Part shown: positions 1 to 9,686 of the stretch, one piece after another | How positions within the stretch are numbered: position 1 is the first letter of the stretch | How the letters are laid out: every line of letters begins with the position of its first letter | Assembly: GCF_022808985.1 (NCBI RefSeq) | Contig: NZ_JAKZFT010000002.1 | Coordinates: 124,001 to 188,000, forward strand | Reading direction: 5' to 3' | DNA: 64,000 bases | From: Geotalea sp. SG265 | GTDB lineage: Bacteria; Desulfobacterota; Desulfuromonadia; Geobacterales; Geobacteraceae | Translations under genes and position numbers: made by a program | Notes under the pieces: generated by a model | Databases searched by the model: none | The model's input: only the letters and a program-made list of their open reading frames with translations | What the model was told of the DNA's origin: nothing

Positions 1-453
1 TGTACACGCGGCAGCGAACCGGCCATCGAAGGAAAAGCCGCTCCCGATTTCACCCTGCAAGATCTCTCCGGCCGTCAGGTCCAGCTTTCCCAGTTCAAGG
101 GCAAGGTGGTCTTTCTCAATTTCTGGGCAACCTGGTGCCCCCCCTGCCGGGAAGAAATTCCTTCCATGATGAAACTTAACCGTGACATGGCGGGTAAGCC
201 TTTCCAGATGCTTGCCGTTTCCATCGATGAGGGGGGCAAGGGGGCCGTCGAAAATTTCTTCGGGAAATCGGGAATGATGCTGCCGGCCCTGCTGGACACA
301 GATAATGCCGTGAGCAAGCGTTACGGCACCACTGGGGTTCCCGAAACTTTCGTTCTGGACAAAAACGGCATGATCGTGAAAAAGGTCGTCGGCGGCATGG
401 ACTGGAGCGATCCGCAGGTGGTGGCCTATTTCAATGAGCTGGCAGCCCGTTAG
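1..453 (+). CDS. TlpA/ResA-like thiol-disulfide oxidoreductase (5' partial)
   Basis: The gene runs in from the left edge, and the last 150 codons are visible. The first visible codon is Cys, followed by a short polar linker, so it may be the lipid-attached cysteine of a lipoprotein; the lipobox itself lies outside the window. The thioredoxin fold follows, with the active site WCPPC at visible residues 45-49 and a Gly-Val-Pro-Glu cis-proline motif near residue 111. Proteins of this family reduce disulfides outside the cytoplasmic membrane, typically in apocytochrome c. The next gene, 12 bases downstream, is ccdA, which supplies electrons to such thioredoxins, so the pair probably serves cytochrome c maturation. 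The exact family member (ResA, TlpA or CcmG) cannot be decided from this part. Confidence 0.88.
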   Translation, partial: CTRGSEPAIEGKAAPDFTLQDLSGRQVQLSQFKGKVVFLNFWATWCPPCREEIPSMMKLNRDMAGKPFQMLAVSIDEGGKGAVENFFGKSGMMLPALLDTDNAVSKRYGTTGVPETFVLDKNGMIVKKVVGGMDWSDPQVVAYFNELAAR

Positions 454-465
454 AAGGAATCTGCA

Positions 466-1194
466 ATGACATCGTCCAACATCACCATTTTCGGCGCCCT
501 GATCGCCGGCTTTCTTTCTTTTCTCTCACCATGCGTCTTGCCGCTCATCCCTTCGTACATCACTTACATCACCGGGCTTTCCTTCAGCGACCTGCAGGCC
601 GAGCACCCTTCCCACAATGTCAGAAGGCTGACGATGATCCATTCCCTCTGCTTCATTGCCGGATTTACCTGCATTTTTGTGTTGCTCGGTGCATCGGCCA
701 CTTATATCGGTTCATTCCTGCAATCCCACATGACCCTGTTACAGCGGGTGGGAGGTGTGCTGATCTTCATTTTCGGCATACATGTGACCGGCATCTTCGA
801 CATCGGCATGCTCATGGGAGAAAAGAGGCTGACCCTGCACCGCAAGCCGGCGGGCTTCCTGGGCAGCTTCATCGTCGGGGTCGCCTTTTCTGCCGGCTGG
901 ACCCCCTGCATCGGGCCGATCCTCGCTTCAATTCTCATGGTTGCCGCCACTGAAAGCACCATCTATCGTGGCGTTTCCCTGTTGCTCGCCTACTCCATGG
1001 GGCTGGCCATCCCCTTTTTCCTCTCCTCCCTTGCGCTGCATCAATTCCTCGTCCTCTTCGCCCGCTTCAAAAAATACATTCGTCTCTTCGAGATTATCAC
1101 CGGTATTTTTCTCATGGTTGTCGGCGTCCTTATCTTCACCAACAACCTCTCCCTCTTCAGCAGGTACGCCACCATCTGGTTCGGCGGAAAGTGA
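466..1194 (+). CDS. ccdA: CcdA-type cytochrome c biogenesis / thiol electron-transfer membrane protein
   Basis: The product has 242 residues, the usual CcdA length, with about six hydrophobic segments. It carries the two conserved membrane cysteines of the family: the LSPCVLP motif near residue 23 and the GWTPCIGP motif near residue 149. Known members pass electrons from cytoplasmic thioredoxin across the membrane to periplasmic thiol-disulfide proteins. It follows the thioredoxin gene by 12 bases and is almost certainly co-transcribed with it. An AAGGAA ribosome site precedes the ATG. The combination suggests a compact system II-like redox relay for haem attachment, in keeping with a cytochrome-rich organism. 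Confidence 0.93.
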   Translation: MTSSNITIFGALIAGFLSFLSPCVLPLIPSYITYITGLSFSDLQAEHPSHNVRRLTMIHSLCFIAGFTCIFVLLGASATYIGSFLQSHMTLLQRVGGVLIFIFGIHVTGIFDIGMLMGEKRLTLHRKPAGFLGSFIVGVAFSAGWTPCIGPILASILMVAATESTIYRGVSLLLAYSMGLAIPFFLSSLALHQFLVLFARFKKYIRLFEIITGIFLMVVGVLIFTNNLSLFSRYATIWFGGK

Positions 1195-1200
1195 CAGGTC

Positions 1201-1620
1201 ATGCCGGATAAGGTTCGCGTTTCCATACAGCTGGTGGTCTCCGATCTGGGAGTAACCGAGGCTTTTTATGGCGGAATCCTGCAGATGCCCATAGAAAGAG
1301 CCCTCACATCTCCCGGTGCGCCGGAACACCTGGTGATGGTCCAGGACGGATGGAAGGTGATCTTCGTGGAAGAATCGGCGGTGCTCCATGCGCACGCCAT
1401 ACTGGAAGATCGCTTGACCGCCTTCCCCAAAGGGGTGGGAATGACCATTCATATCCGGGTGGATGAAATAGAAGAGATTTACGATGCATTGCTGGATGAG
1501 GAGTTGGAGATACTCTATCCCCTGGAATTGAAGCCGTACCGGGTTTTCGAGTTATGGTGCTTCGATCCCGACGGTTATCTGGTGGTGCTGGAGCAGCCCC
1601 TGGAAACCATCACCGGCTAG
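1201..1620 (+). CDS. VOC-superfamily (glyoxalase/bleomycin-resistance-like) protein
   Basis: The 139-residue product fits a single vicinal-oxygen-chelate module: an N-terminal beta strand with SIQLVVSDLG, then the FYGGILQM helix, and a C-terminal FDPDGYLVVLEQ segment, the usual last strand carrying the third metal ligand (Glu). The substrate cannot be predicted. It starts 6 bases after ccdA and is probably in the same transcript, though no functional link to cytochrome maturation is evident. It ends facing the convergent TIG-repeat gene, with only 56 bases between and no obvious terminator hairpin. Confidence 0.85.
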   Translation: MPDKVRVSIQLVVSDLGVTEAFYGGILQMPIERALTSPGAPEHLVMVQDGWKVIFVEESAVLHAHAILEDRLTAFPKGVGMTIHIRVDEIEEIYDALLDEELEILYPLELKPYRVFELWCFDPDGYLVVLEQPLETITG

Positions 1621-1676
1621 CTAACCTGAAACTGATGAAGGTCCTGCAACTGCGAAGGCCTCAGGCAAAACAGGAT

Positions 1677-2588
1677 TTACGGCGCATTCACCGAGACCAC
1701 CGGGCTTTCTTCGCCGTTAGGGTTGACCACCTGCAGGCTGATGTTCTTCGGCGTTGAATCGTAGGGATGGCGCTGATAAACGAGCCGAGTGCAATCGGCG
1801 AAGATGACCCGTTCCCTCCCCCCGGGAACGACGTCTCCCGTGGATAATCTCGTCCCATCCACAACGAGCATGGAGCCCTGGAGAAAGTTCCGCCCGTCGA
1901 TAATCAGCTCGTAGTAGTTGACGAAGTCCCCTCCCCGACTCACATTGAGCACTTCAGGCCTGCTGTTGACGAACAGTGCAATGGCTCCGGAAACTTCATC
2001 CGAAGGGTTCTTCACCTGAATCTGGTGCAGGCCGCTGGCAAGCAGGGACGGTGCGGCAAAGACAATGGCCTCCCTGCCCAGATACCTGCTCCCTATGACG
2101 GCACCATCCAGCAGAACCTGCCCCCCCTCGCGAAAGTTCCTGCCGCTGACGGTGACTTCCCGTTCTCTCCCGCTCCCGCAGTTATTGACCACGTCGGGCG
2201 AAATCCCGGTCACCACCGGTTTCTGCGCCTGCAGGGTAAAGTTGTAGGCCTTGCTGGTGGCACCGTCCTCACGTTTCACATACAGGGCATACAGCCCCGG
2301 CGGCAGGTCGGGAATTTCGAAGGTGAGTATTTTCGGGCTGGTCACCTTGGTGGCCATAGCGAGGCTGCCCAGGTAGGCGACCGTTTTGTCGCTGAATCCG
2401 GTTCCATTGAGGGTGACGGTGGTTCCGGGCTCCCCCTGGGCGGGAATGATGCTGAGGATACCCATGGCAGGGGCTCGCTCCTCTGTGGCGACAGCGCGCT
2501 TTTTTGGCAAGACCCGGCCGTTTGCCGCAAAAGAGCAGAGGGGGACGCCCAACAGCACAAGTAGTAAAACAATGGCGGCACATCTCAT
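1677..2588 (-). CDS. Secreted protein with IPT/TIG repeats
   Basis: The 303-residue product begins with a clear signal peptide (hydrophobic run at residues 5-20, ending near CSFAANG). The mature part is built of immunoglobulin-like TIG repeats: one at about residues 44-118 with the typical GEPGTTVTLNGTGF opening, a second at about 123-209 opening with VTGISPDVVNN, and a third, more divergent one to the end. Such repeats occur in surface and periplasmic binding proteins; no catalytic motif is visible. An AAGGAGGG ribosome site lies just before the ATG. It lies downstream of lptG-lptF on the same strand, 54 bases away, and may be read through from them. Function is unknown. Confidence 0.85.
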   Translation of the reverse strand: MRCAAIVLLLVLLGVPLCSFAANGRVLPKKRAVATEERAPAMGILSIIPAQGEPGTTVTLNGTGFSDKTVAYLGSLAMATKVTSPKILTFEIPDLPPGLYALYVKREDGATSKAYNFTLQAQKPVVTGISPDVVNNCGSGREREVTVSGRNFREGGQVLLDGAVIGSRYLGREAIVFAAPSLLASGLHQIQVKNPSDEVSGAIALFVNSRPEVLNVSRGGDFVNYYELIIDGRNFLQGSMLVVDGTRLSTGDVVPGGRERVIFADCTRLVYQRHPYDSTPKNISLQVVNPNGEESPVVSVNAP

Positions 2589-2642
2589 TATCGGCCCTCC
2601 TTCGTTGCGGCTACGGCAATTAAACCACTGACTGCAACCTTG

Positions 2643-3716
2643 TCAATTTTCAGCTTTCAGGGCAAGCCATATGGCGATCATGAGGAATATGGCATTGGTC
2701 GCCCATGCCGAAACAAGAGGCGACAGCACCCCGGCCTGGCCGAAGGACAGGACGATAGAATTGAGGATGAAGAAACCGAAGCCGATGCCCAGGCTGGCGC
2801 TGATGCCGACGGCTATGCCGCTGGAGCGGCTGCGGCGAACTGCAAAGGGAACGCCGAGAAAAGCCATCACCAGCGGAGCAAAGGCCAGGGATATCCTGCC
2901 GTGCATCTGGGCGACATAGCGGGTGGGGTCGTAGCCCCCTTTTCGCAGTTTCTCGCAATAGGCAGCCAGTTCCCGAATGCCCATGTTGTCCGAGTATTTT
3001 CCCATGACCTTAAAATCGGCTGTCTTCAGATGCAGCGGCACAGCCACGGAGGAGATTTTGCTGGTCCCGATGATGTTGTTCTTCCCGAACTGTCGGACGA
3101 CCACATCGTCGAGCAGCCATCCGCCGGCCATCGGTTTTGCCACGGCAGCTTCCAATCGCTCTTCGGGCTGCATTCCCGCCTCCATCTTCCAGAGGGTAAC
3201 CCCCTTGAGATAGCCAGTTTCCGGTTCGAAAAGCTTTGCTTTCAGGATGTAGGCGCCATCCCGGTGCCAGATGTTCATCTGCCGGAAAAAAAGCTTGGGG
3301 CTCTTCTTCTCTATCAGGACCTGTCGGATATATTGCCCCTGGACGATGCACTGGGGCAGGACGTACTCGTTAACCCCCAGGTTGAGAAGACTGACGATGA
3401 AGGCAATAACCAGTATGGGCATGGTTATGCGGCCGAGACTGAGCCCGCAACCGCGCATGGCGGTCAACTCGCTGCTCATGGAGAAGATGCCGAGGGTGAG
3501 AAGTGTTGCCATCAGCACCGCCATTGCCGACGTCTGGCAGAATACCTCCGGAATCCTGGTCAGGAAAAAGAGGGCGATGTACCCGGGATTAGCGCCGGCA
3601 AAACGCCCTATCTTCTCCAGAAAATCTACCACGAGAAAAATGGCGGTAAACGTGCCCAGGCAAAGTAAGAAGATCCGTGCAAATGCAGCAGCGACGAATC
3701 GGCTGAAGATCGTCAT
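2643..3716 (-). CDS. lptG: LPS export permease LptG (YjgQ family)
   Basis: This is the second of the two paired inner-membrane permeases of the LptB2FG transporter, which pulls lipopolysaccharide out of the inner membrane. The product (357 residues from the chosen start) has hydrophobic segments near the N terminus and three near the C terminus, around a central beta-rich periplasmic region, the LptF/LptG layout. The ATG at 3716 overlaps the lptF stop as ATGA, which is why it is preferred over a start 36 bases upstream. The gene order lptF then lptG is the common one. The upstream member lptF shares the same fold, so assignment as G rather than F rests on order and the N-terminal sequence. 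Confidence 0.9.
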   Translation of the reverse strand: MTIFSRFVAAAFARIFLLCLGTFTAIFLVVDFLEKIGRFAGANPGYIALFFLTRIPEVFCQTSAMAVLMATLLTLGIFSMSSELTAMRGCGLSLGRITMPILVIAFIVSLLNLGVNEYVLPQCIVQGQYIRQVLIEKKSPKLFFRQMNIWHRDGAYILKAKLFEPETGYLKGVTLWKMEAGMQPEERLEAAVAKPMAGGWLLDDVVVRQFGKNNIIGTSKISSVAVPLHLKTADFKVMGKYSDNMGIRELAAYCEKLRKGGYDPTRYVAQMHGRISLAFAPLVMAFLGVPFAVRRSRSSGIAVGISASLGIGFGFFILNSIVLSFGQAGVLSPLVSAWATNAIFLMIAIWLALKAEN

Positions 3717-4894
3717 CGGCCGTCCCCCTTCCGGGTCAACCGCCGCACCCACGAAGTAGCACGGGCCAGGAAGTCGAACAGCGGAATCGATTCCTCCGCG
3801 GCGGTCTTGCGGAAGAGGTAGATGCCGCCGCAGAGAAAGAGCAGATTGGGAATCCAGGCGGCAAGGAACGGGCTCAGCAGGTGCTTCTCCCCCAGGGTTT
3901 TAGCTGCGGAAAGGATGATATAATAAACCAGAAGTAGAAAGATACTGACGGCAAAACCGGCCGCCTTTCCGGACCGCCGGTTCTGTATGCCGAGGGGCAT
4001 GCCGACCAGTGCAAAGATCAGGCAGGCGAAGGGGAGCGAAAAGCGCCGATGGTACTCAAGGCGCATCTCCTGCTTCCTTTTGTCGTCAGTGGAAGGGGAG
4101 TTCCACTCGGCGCGCAGTTCGGCCAGGGACATGTCTTGCTCGTTCCTTTTGACCGGCTGGGCATCCTGGTTCAGATTCATATGCAGATCGTAATCGCTGA
4201 ACTGCACCAGGCGATACCCTTCTCTCCCCGAAGTGCGGTGAATGCTTCCATCCGCCAGATGCAGTCGGACCGATCTCGTCCCGTGGTCCGCATGAATGGC
4301 CCCCCGTGCGGCAATAATGGTAGAAGGCTCAAGAGGGTCACGTTCATCCTGGATCATGATGCCGGTCATAACCTGGGTCGGTTCGTCATAACGGTCGCAA
4401 TACATGACAATGCCAGGAAAATCATCGTTGAAAACTTTTTCCTTCACACCGAGGGATACGCGGTCCTCCACCACCTGTATCAGCAGATTTTTGAAGGCGG
4501 TGTTGCCCTCGGGGACAGCAAAGACATTGATATAGGCGCCGGCCAGGTAGGTAAGAACCGCAAGGGACAAAACCGGCGGCAGCAGGCCGTACAGGCTGAT
4601 GCCACCCGCTTTCATGGCAACGATTTCACTGTCGCCTGAGAGCCTGCCGAAGGCAAGGAGGATAGCGAGCAGGAAAGCCATGGGAATGGTAACCAGGAGA
4701 AAAGAGGGGAGCAGATAGAGGATCATTCGTATGACGTCGCCAAGGGGCACCCCCTTGGTCACAACCATGTCCGTCAGCCGGAGCAGGCGGCCCATGAGCA
4801 GGACAAAGGTAAACGTTGCAACTCCGAGAAAGAACGGAGGGGGTATCTCCTTGAGAATATAACGATAAAGGGTTCTGTTCATAAGCTGCCGCAT
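3713..4894 (-). CDS. lptF: LPS export permease LptF (YjgP family)
   Basis: The 393-residue product shows the YjgP/YjgQ pattern: YILKEIPPPFFLG at the N terminus followed by hydrophobic helices to about residue 125, a periplasmic beta-rich domain, and a C-terminal set of three helices containing the PFACLIFALVGMPLG segment typical of the family. With LptG and the ATPase LptB (not in this window) it forms the LPS extractor. It overlaps lptG by 4 bases. A second ATG four codons in (4882) is an equally possible start, since neither has a strong ribosome site. It is divergent from rpsB across 202 bases. Confidence 0.9.
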   Translation of the reverse strand: MRQLMNRTLYRYILKEIPPPFFLGVATFTFVLLMGRLLRLTDMVVTKGVPLGDVIRMILYLLPSFLLVTIPMAFLLAILLAFGRLSGDSEIVAMKAGGISLYGLLPPVLSLAVLTYLAGAYINVFAVPEGNTAFKNLLIQVVEDRVSLGVKEKVFNDDFPGIVMYCDRYDEPTQVMTGIMIQDERDPLEPSTIIAARGAIHADHGTRSVRLHLADGSIHRTSGREGYRLVQFSDYDLHMNLNQDAQPVKRNEQDMSLAELRAEWNSPSTDDKRKQEMRLEYHRRFSLPFACLIFALVGMPLGIQNRRSGKAAGFAVSIFLLLVYYIILSAAKTLGEKHLLSPFLAAWIPNLLFLCGGIYLFRKTAAEESIPLFDFLARATSWVRRLTRKGDGR

Positions 4895-4962
4895 GATACA
4901 TGAGATACCAGGTGAAGTAAAGGAGAGCGAACGTCCCGTGCCCCGTGAACGCTAAAATTACC

Positions 4963-4991
4963 TTGCTAACGCCATCGCATTATGCTATACA
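4963..4991 (+). promoter_or_regulatory. Sigma70-type promoter for rpsB-tsf
   Basis: TTGCTA at 4963-4968 and TATACA at 4986-4991 are separated by 17 bases, a good match to a housekeeping promoter. This leaves a leader of about 100 bases before rpsB. No clear hairpin autoregulatory element was recognised in that leader. Confidence 0.6.
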
Positions 4992-5096
4992 AATTCGCTA
5001 TTTTAAAATTCGCACGCCCTCTTTATAACCGGTGGTGTCCCCAGTGGATTCCGGTGGAAGTCTGGAGCGGCGGAGGGAAAACCAAAGGAGAGAAAA

Positions 5097-5861
5097 ATGT
5101 CGAACATCACCATGAAGGAACTGCTGGAAGCCGGTGTCCATTTCGGTCACCAAACAAAAAGATGGAACCCGAAGATGAAGCCGTACATCTTCGGCGCTCG
5201 TAACGGGATCTATATCATCGACCTGCAGAAGACGGTCAGACTCTTCAAGAGTGCCTACAATTTCGTTGTCGATGCGGCTCAGGCAGGGGAGACGATACTT
5301 TTCGTCGGCACCAAGAAACAGGCTCAGGACTCCGTTGCCGAAGAGGCGCAGCGCTGCGGCATGTTCTTTGTCAATGACCGTTGGCTGGGGGGCATGCTGA
5401 CCAACTTTGCCACCGTTAAACAGAGCATCGAAAGACTGAAGCGGATTGATGCCATGTTCGCTGACGGCACCATCGAAGCCTACACCAAGAAGGAAGCACT
5501 GCAGATGGAAAAGGAGCGGGTCAAGCTGGAGAAGACCCTCGGCGGCATCAAGGGCATGAACAAGCTCCCGGGTCTTCTTTTCGTTATCGATCCGAAAAAC
5601 GAGGAAATCGCCGTCAGCGAAGCAAAGAAACTGGGCATTCCCGTCGTCGCCATCGTTGACACCAACTGCGATCCGGACAACATCGATTATGTCATCCCGG
5701 GTAATGACGATGCCATCCGCGCCATCCGTCTGCTCACCAGCAAGGTTGCCGACGCCATGATCGAAGGGGCACAGGCACGCAACACCCAGCTCCAGACGGA
5801 CACCGAGGGAGCAGAATTCACCGCTGAAGAAGCAGCCGGGGAAACGGTTGCCGAAGCATAA
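5097..5861 (+). CDS. rpsB: 30S ribosomal protein S2
   Basis: The 254-residue product has the S2 hallmarks: the opening [19 protein letters not shown], the [22 protein letters not shown] segment and the [11 protein letters not shown] motif. S2 binds late to the head of the small subunit, next to bS1. The C-terminal 30 residues form an acidic tail rich in Ala and Glu, a variable feature. A GGAGAG ribosome site precedes the ATG. The next gene is tsf, the near-universal partner of rpsB. Confidence 0.98.
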   Translation: MSNITMKELLEAGVHFGHQTKRWNPKMKPYIFGARNGIYIIDLQKTVRLFKSAYNFVVDAAQAGETILFVGTKKQAQDSVAEEAQRCGMFFVNDRWLGGMLTNFATVKQSIERLKRIDAMFADGTIEAYTKKEALQMEKERVKLEKTLGGIKGMNKLPGLLFVIDPKNEEIAVSEAKKLGIPVVAIVDTNCDPDNIDYVIPGNDDAIRAIRLLTSKVADAMIEGAQARNTQLQTDTEGAEFTAEEAAGETVAEA

Positions 5862-5903
5862 ATAATAACAAACGCATTACCAGTAATGCCCGTGGAGGAT
5901 ACA

Positions 5904-6554
5904 GTGAGCATCACAGCTAGCCAAGTTAATGAACTGAGAAAAGCTACAGGCGCAGGCCTGATGGATTGCAAGAAAGCACTGACGGAAACCGGCGGAGATC
6001 ACGAGAAAGCTGTTGATTACCTGCGCAAGAAGGGATTGGCCGCCGCTTCCAAGAAGGCCGGGCGGGCCGCCACCGAAGGATTGGTCGGCTCTTATATCCA
6101 TGCCGGCGGGAAGATCGGCGTCCTCGTCGAAGTCAACTGCGAGACCGACTTCGTCGCCAAAAACGAAGGTTTCCAAACCTTTGTCAAGGACATCGCCATG
6201 CATATCGCTGCTGCGTCGCCGCTCTATGTGCGTCGCGAAGAAGTAGATCCGGCAGTGCTTGAGCGGGAAAAAGATATTTATCGGGCCAAGGCCAAGGAAA
6301 GCGGCAAACCTGACAACATCGTCGAGAAAATCATCGAAGGGCAGGTCAACAAATTCTATGGCGACATCTGCCTTCTCGAGCAGGCGTTCGTCAAGGATCC
6401 GGACAAGACTGTCCAGACCTACCTGAACGAGACCATCGCCACCATCGGCGAGAACATCAGTATCAGGCGCTTTGCCAAGTTCAATCTGGGCGAAGGGCTT
6501 GAAAAGAAAGAGAGCGACTTTGCAGCAGAAGTTGCTGCCGCTGCCGGCGTCTGA
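5904..6554 (+). CDS. tsf: Translation elongation factor Ts
   Basis: EF-Ts is the nucleotide-exchange factor for EF-Tu. The family's N-terminal UBA-like motif [18 protein letters not shown] is present, as is the core [12 protein letters not shown]. The length of 216 residues is a compact EF-Ts. The start is taken as GTG at 5904 because GGAGGA lies five bases upstream and the protein then begins [10 protein letters not shown] as in relatives; an ATG at 5886 would add six unrelated residues. A strong terminator follows, so rpsB-tsf is a closed transcription unit. Confidence 0.97.
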   Translation: MSITASQVNELRKATGAGLMDCKKALTETGGDHEKAVDYLRKKGLAAASKKAGRAATEGLVGSYIHAGGKIGVLVEVNCETDFVAKNEGFQTFVKDIAMHIAAASPLYVRREEVDPAVLEREKDIYRAKAKESGKPDNIVEKIIEGQVNKFYGDICLLEQAFVKDPDKTVQTYLNETIATIGENISIRRFAKFNLGEGLEKKESDFAAEVAAAAGV

Positions 6555-6562
6555 CAGGCAAC

Positions 6563-6597
6563 AAAGAGGCCGGCCATCTGAGTGGTCGGCCTCTTTT
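6563..6597 (+). terminator. Rho-independent terminator of rpsB-tsf
   Basis: Arms AAAGAGGCCG and CGGCCTCTTT are perfectly complementary and the stem extends by a G-U and three more pairs to a TCTGAG loop. The T-run is short (TTTT), part of it within the stem. Confidence 0.85.
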
Positions 6598-6634
6598 GTA
6601 TGGTAGATACAAGACTGGATCCATGCGAAGGTAA

Positions 6635-7360
<726 letters not shown>

Positions 7361-7361
7361 C

Positions 7362-7919
7362 ATGACCAAGGATGTCATCAACGGCATGAGCAGCCATATG
7401 GACAAGACCATTGACGCCCTGCGCAAGGAATACCAGAAGGTCCGTACCGGCCGGGCCAGCACCAGCCTCCTCGACGAAATAAAGGTCGATTTCTACGGCA
7501 CACCCTCTCCCCTCAACCAGGTTGCCACACTTGCCATCCCCGAACCCCGCACCATCACCCTGCAGCCATGGGATGCAAAGATGATCGCCCCCATCGAGAA
7601 GGCCATCATGAATGCCAACCTTGGTCTCACCCCGGCCAATGACGGCAAATTGATCCGTCTCAACCTCCCCCCCCTCACCGAGGAACGGCGCAAAGACATC
7701 GTCAAGCAGCTGAAAAAATTCGCCGAAGATGCGAAAGTGGCGGTAAGAAACATCCGCCGCGACGCCATCGATGACCTGAAGAAGCTGGAAAAGGAAAAGA
7801 AGATTTCCGAAGACGACCTGAAGCGGGCGGAAAAGGATGTGCAGGACGTGACCAACGCCCATGTTACCCGCATCGACGAAGTACTGCTCCATAAGGAAAA
7901 AGAGGTCATGGAGGTTTAA
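7362..7919 (+). CDS. frr: Ribosome recycling factor
   Basis: RRF splits post-termination ribosomes together with EF-G. The 185-residue length is exact for the family, and the motifs VRTGRAS near residue 28, YGTPSPLNQ near residue 44 and [18 protein letters not shown] near residue 103 are present. It follows pyrH by one base. An eight-C run in the middle of the gene (coding Leu-Pro-Pro-Leu) is in frame and intact. Confidence 0.98.
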   Translation: MTKDVINGMSSHMDKTIDALRKEYQKVRTGRASTSLLDEIKVDFYGTPSPLNQVATLAIPEPRTITLQPWDAKMIAPIEKAIMNANLGLTPANDGKLIRLNLPPLTEERRKDIVKQLKKFAEDAKVAVRNIRRDAIDDLKKLEKEKKISEDDLKRAEKDVQDVTNAHVTRIDEVLLHKEKEVMEV

Positions 7920-7971
7920 ATGCCTCCTCGACGGAATACGGCATATTTACCCGATTAGTGCCGGCAGCATG

Positions 7972-7996
7972 TCCCCCTCTTCCAGGGGATTTTTTA
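7972..7996 (+). terminator. Possible terminator after frr
   Basis: A short stem (TCCCC / GGGGA) with an eight-base loop is followed by a TTTTTT run, between frr and uppS. The rest of the 172-base gap holds no gene that I can support. Confidence 0.5.
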
Positions 7997-8091
7997 TTTG
8001 CGGCTGTTCCTAGACCTGCCTCGAACAGCGTACTGACACGGTAACAGGATCGTCCTCTCAAGGACACGGTTCTTATATCCCAGGAAGGTGT

Positions 8092-8841
8092 ATGCATAGA
8101 CTGGACAAGAGCAACCTCCCCCGCCATCTGGCAGTGATAATGGATGGCAACGGACGCTGGGCAAAGCAGCAGATGCTGAAACGGATCGTCGGACACCAAA
8201 AGGGGGTGGAAACGGTCCGCCTCATTGTGGAAGAATGCTCGAAGCTGGAGATCGGCTACCTGACCCTCTTCGCCTTCTCGGCCGAGAACTGGCTGCGGCC
8301 GAAAACGGAAGTCAAAGCCCTCATGGCCCTGCTGAAGAAGTTTGTCCGCTCGGAACTGGACCGGATGATGAACAACAACATCCGCTTCAATGTGATCGGC
8401 AACCGTGCCGAACTGCCGGCGGATATCGATGGGGAAATCGGCGCCGCAATAGAACAAACCGCAGGCAACACTGGAATGGTGCTGACCCTTGCCCTCTCCT
8501 ACGGTGGTCGCCAGGAAATAGCAGGCGCCGCCAGGAAGATTGCCCAAGAGGTCGCTGCCGGCACCATCAGCCCCGACGAAATAGACGAGACGACCTTCCC
8601 CAGGTATCTCTATACGGCAACCATGCCGGAACCCGATTTTCTCATCAGAACAAGCGGTGAAATGCGCATCAGCAATTTTCTCCTCTGGCAGCTGGCCTAC
8701 ACCGAGCTTTATTTCAGCGAGGTCAACTGGCCGGATTTCGACAAAAAGGAACTGTACAAGGCATTCCGCCATTACCAGTCGAGGGAACGCAGGTTCGGCA
8801 AGACCAGCGATCAACTCCGGGCAGGAATGCTTCCCGGCTGA
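8092..8841 (+). CDS. uppS: (Di)trans,polycis-undecaprenyl diphosphate synthase
   Basis: This cis-prenyltransferase condenses isopentenyl diphosphate onto farnesyl diphosphate to make the C55 carrier used for peptidoglycan, O-antigen and other glycans. The product has 249 residues with the signature HLAVIMDGNGRWAKQ near residue 11 (catalytic Asp in MDGNGRW) and the C-terminal RTSGEMRISNFLLWQLAYTE region near residue 190. The large polysaccharide locus further along the window would depend on this carrier. The stop codon is 26 bases before the proposed cdsA start. Confidence 0.97.
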   Translation: MHRLDKSNLPRHLAVIMDGNGRWAKQQMLKRIVGHQKGVETVRLIVEECSKLEIGYLTLFAFSAENWLRPKTEVKALMALLKKFVRSELDRMMNNNIRFNVIGNRAELPADIDGEIGAAIEQTAGNTGMVLTLALSYGGRQEIAGAARKIAQEVAAGTISPDEIDETTFPRYLYTATMPEPDFLIRTSGEMRISNFLLWQLAYTELYFSEVNWPDFDKKELYKAFRHYQSRERRFGKTSDQLRAGMLPG

Positions 8842-8867
8842 GGCACAGTACGGAAGAGGAGTCATCT

Positions 8868-9662
8868 ATCAAACGGCTAGCTACGGCAATCGTTCTTTTA
8901 CCCCTGCTCATCCTGCTCATCGTCAAGGGAACTCCCTTCGCCTTCTCCTGCTTCATCATCGTCATCTCTTTTCTCGGACTGATGGAGTTTTACCAGATGG
9001 CCCTGCCGGGCAGGAAAAGCGACTGGCTTGTGGCGGCCGCCACCGGCGCGGTGGTCCTCTTCTCCTTTCTGGCCGGCGACCGCCTGATAATTCTCGCTGC
9101 CATCACGGCCTTCGTCCTTGCCTTCGCTCTGCACATGCTCTTCCGGTTCGACGACATCCGTGACGCCGCCCGTGAATCTGCCCTGCTGATGATGGGACTC
9201 GTTTACGTGCCACTACTCCTCGGACATCTCATCCTGCTACGAAACCTCTCTTTCGGCAGGGAGTGGATACTGCTCATGCTGGTTATCGTCATGTGTGGTG
9301 ACAGCGCCGCCTACTACAGCGGCTCTGCCCTAGGCAGAACAAGGCTCTACCCGGAAGTGAGCCCAAAGAAGAGCGTCGAAGGCTCGATCGGCGGCATTCT
9401 CGGCAGCATTGCCGGAGCAGTCATTTTCAAGCTGGCCGTTTTTCCTCAGCTGACATACCTGCACTGCATCCTTGCCGCGATCCTGCTCGGTGTCCTGGGC
9501 CAATTGGGAGACCTGTTCGAATCACTGCTCAAGCGAAGCTGCGGCGTTAAAGACTCAGGGACCATCATCCCCGGCCATGGCGGCATCCTCGACCGCCTCG
9601 ACAGCATTCTCTTTGCCGCTCCGGCTGCGTTTTACTATGCCTATTTCATCTTCAGACCGTGA
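8868..9662 (+). CDS. cdsA: Phosphatidate cytidylyltransferase, probable AUC start
   Basis: CdsA makes CDP-diacylglycerol from phosphatidate and CTP, the precursor used by PssA encoded further on. The product has about seven hydrophobic segments and the C-terminal signature around VKDSGTIIPGHGGILDRLDS. The reading frame continues upstream of the first ATG (8982) for 38 more codons that encode a typical CdsA first helix (KRLATAIVLLPLL). No ATG, GTG or TTG exists in that stretch or between it and uppS. AAGAGGAG at 8854-8861 sits six bases before an ATC codon at 8868, exactly where relatives begin with Met-Lys-Arg, so I place the start there (264 residues). A CTG overlapping the uppS stop (8838) is the alternative. 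Confidence 0.85.
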   Translation: MKRLATAIVLLPLLILLIVKGTPFAFSCFIIVISFLGLMEFYQMALPGRKSDWLVAAATGAVVLFSFLAGDRLIILAAITAFVLAFALHMLFRFDDIRDAARESALLMMGLVYVPLLLGHLILLRNLSFGREWILLMLVIVMCGDSAAYYSGSALGRTRLYPEVSPKKSVEGSIGGILGSIAGAVIFKLAVFPQLTYLHCILAAILLGVLGQLGDLFESLLKRSCGVKDSGTIIPGHGGILDRLDSILFAAPAAFYYAYFIFRP

Positions 9663-9686
9663 TCTGAAACTGCAAAGTGAGGTGCA

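Noticed and set aside
2640-3668. A 342-codon open frame opposite lptG
   Set aside because: Composition is not protein-like and lptG is certain on the other strand.
7668-7675. Eight-C runs in frr, and similar ones at about 21569 and 38066, as phase-variation sites
   Set aside because: They are shorter, lie in housekeeping genes or between genes, and are expected by chance in this base composition.
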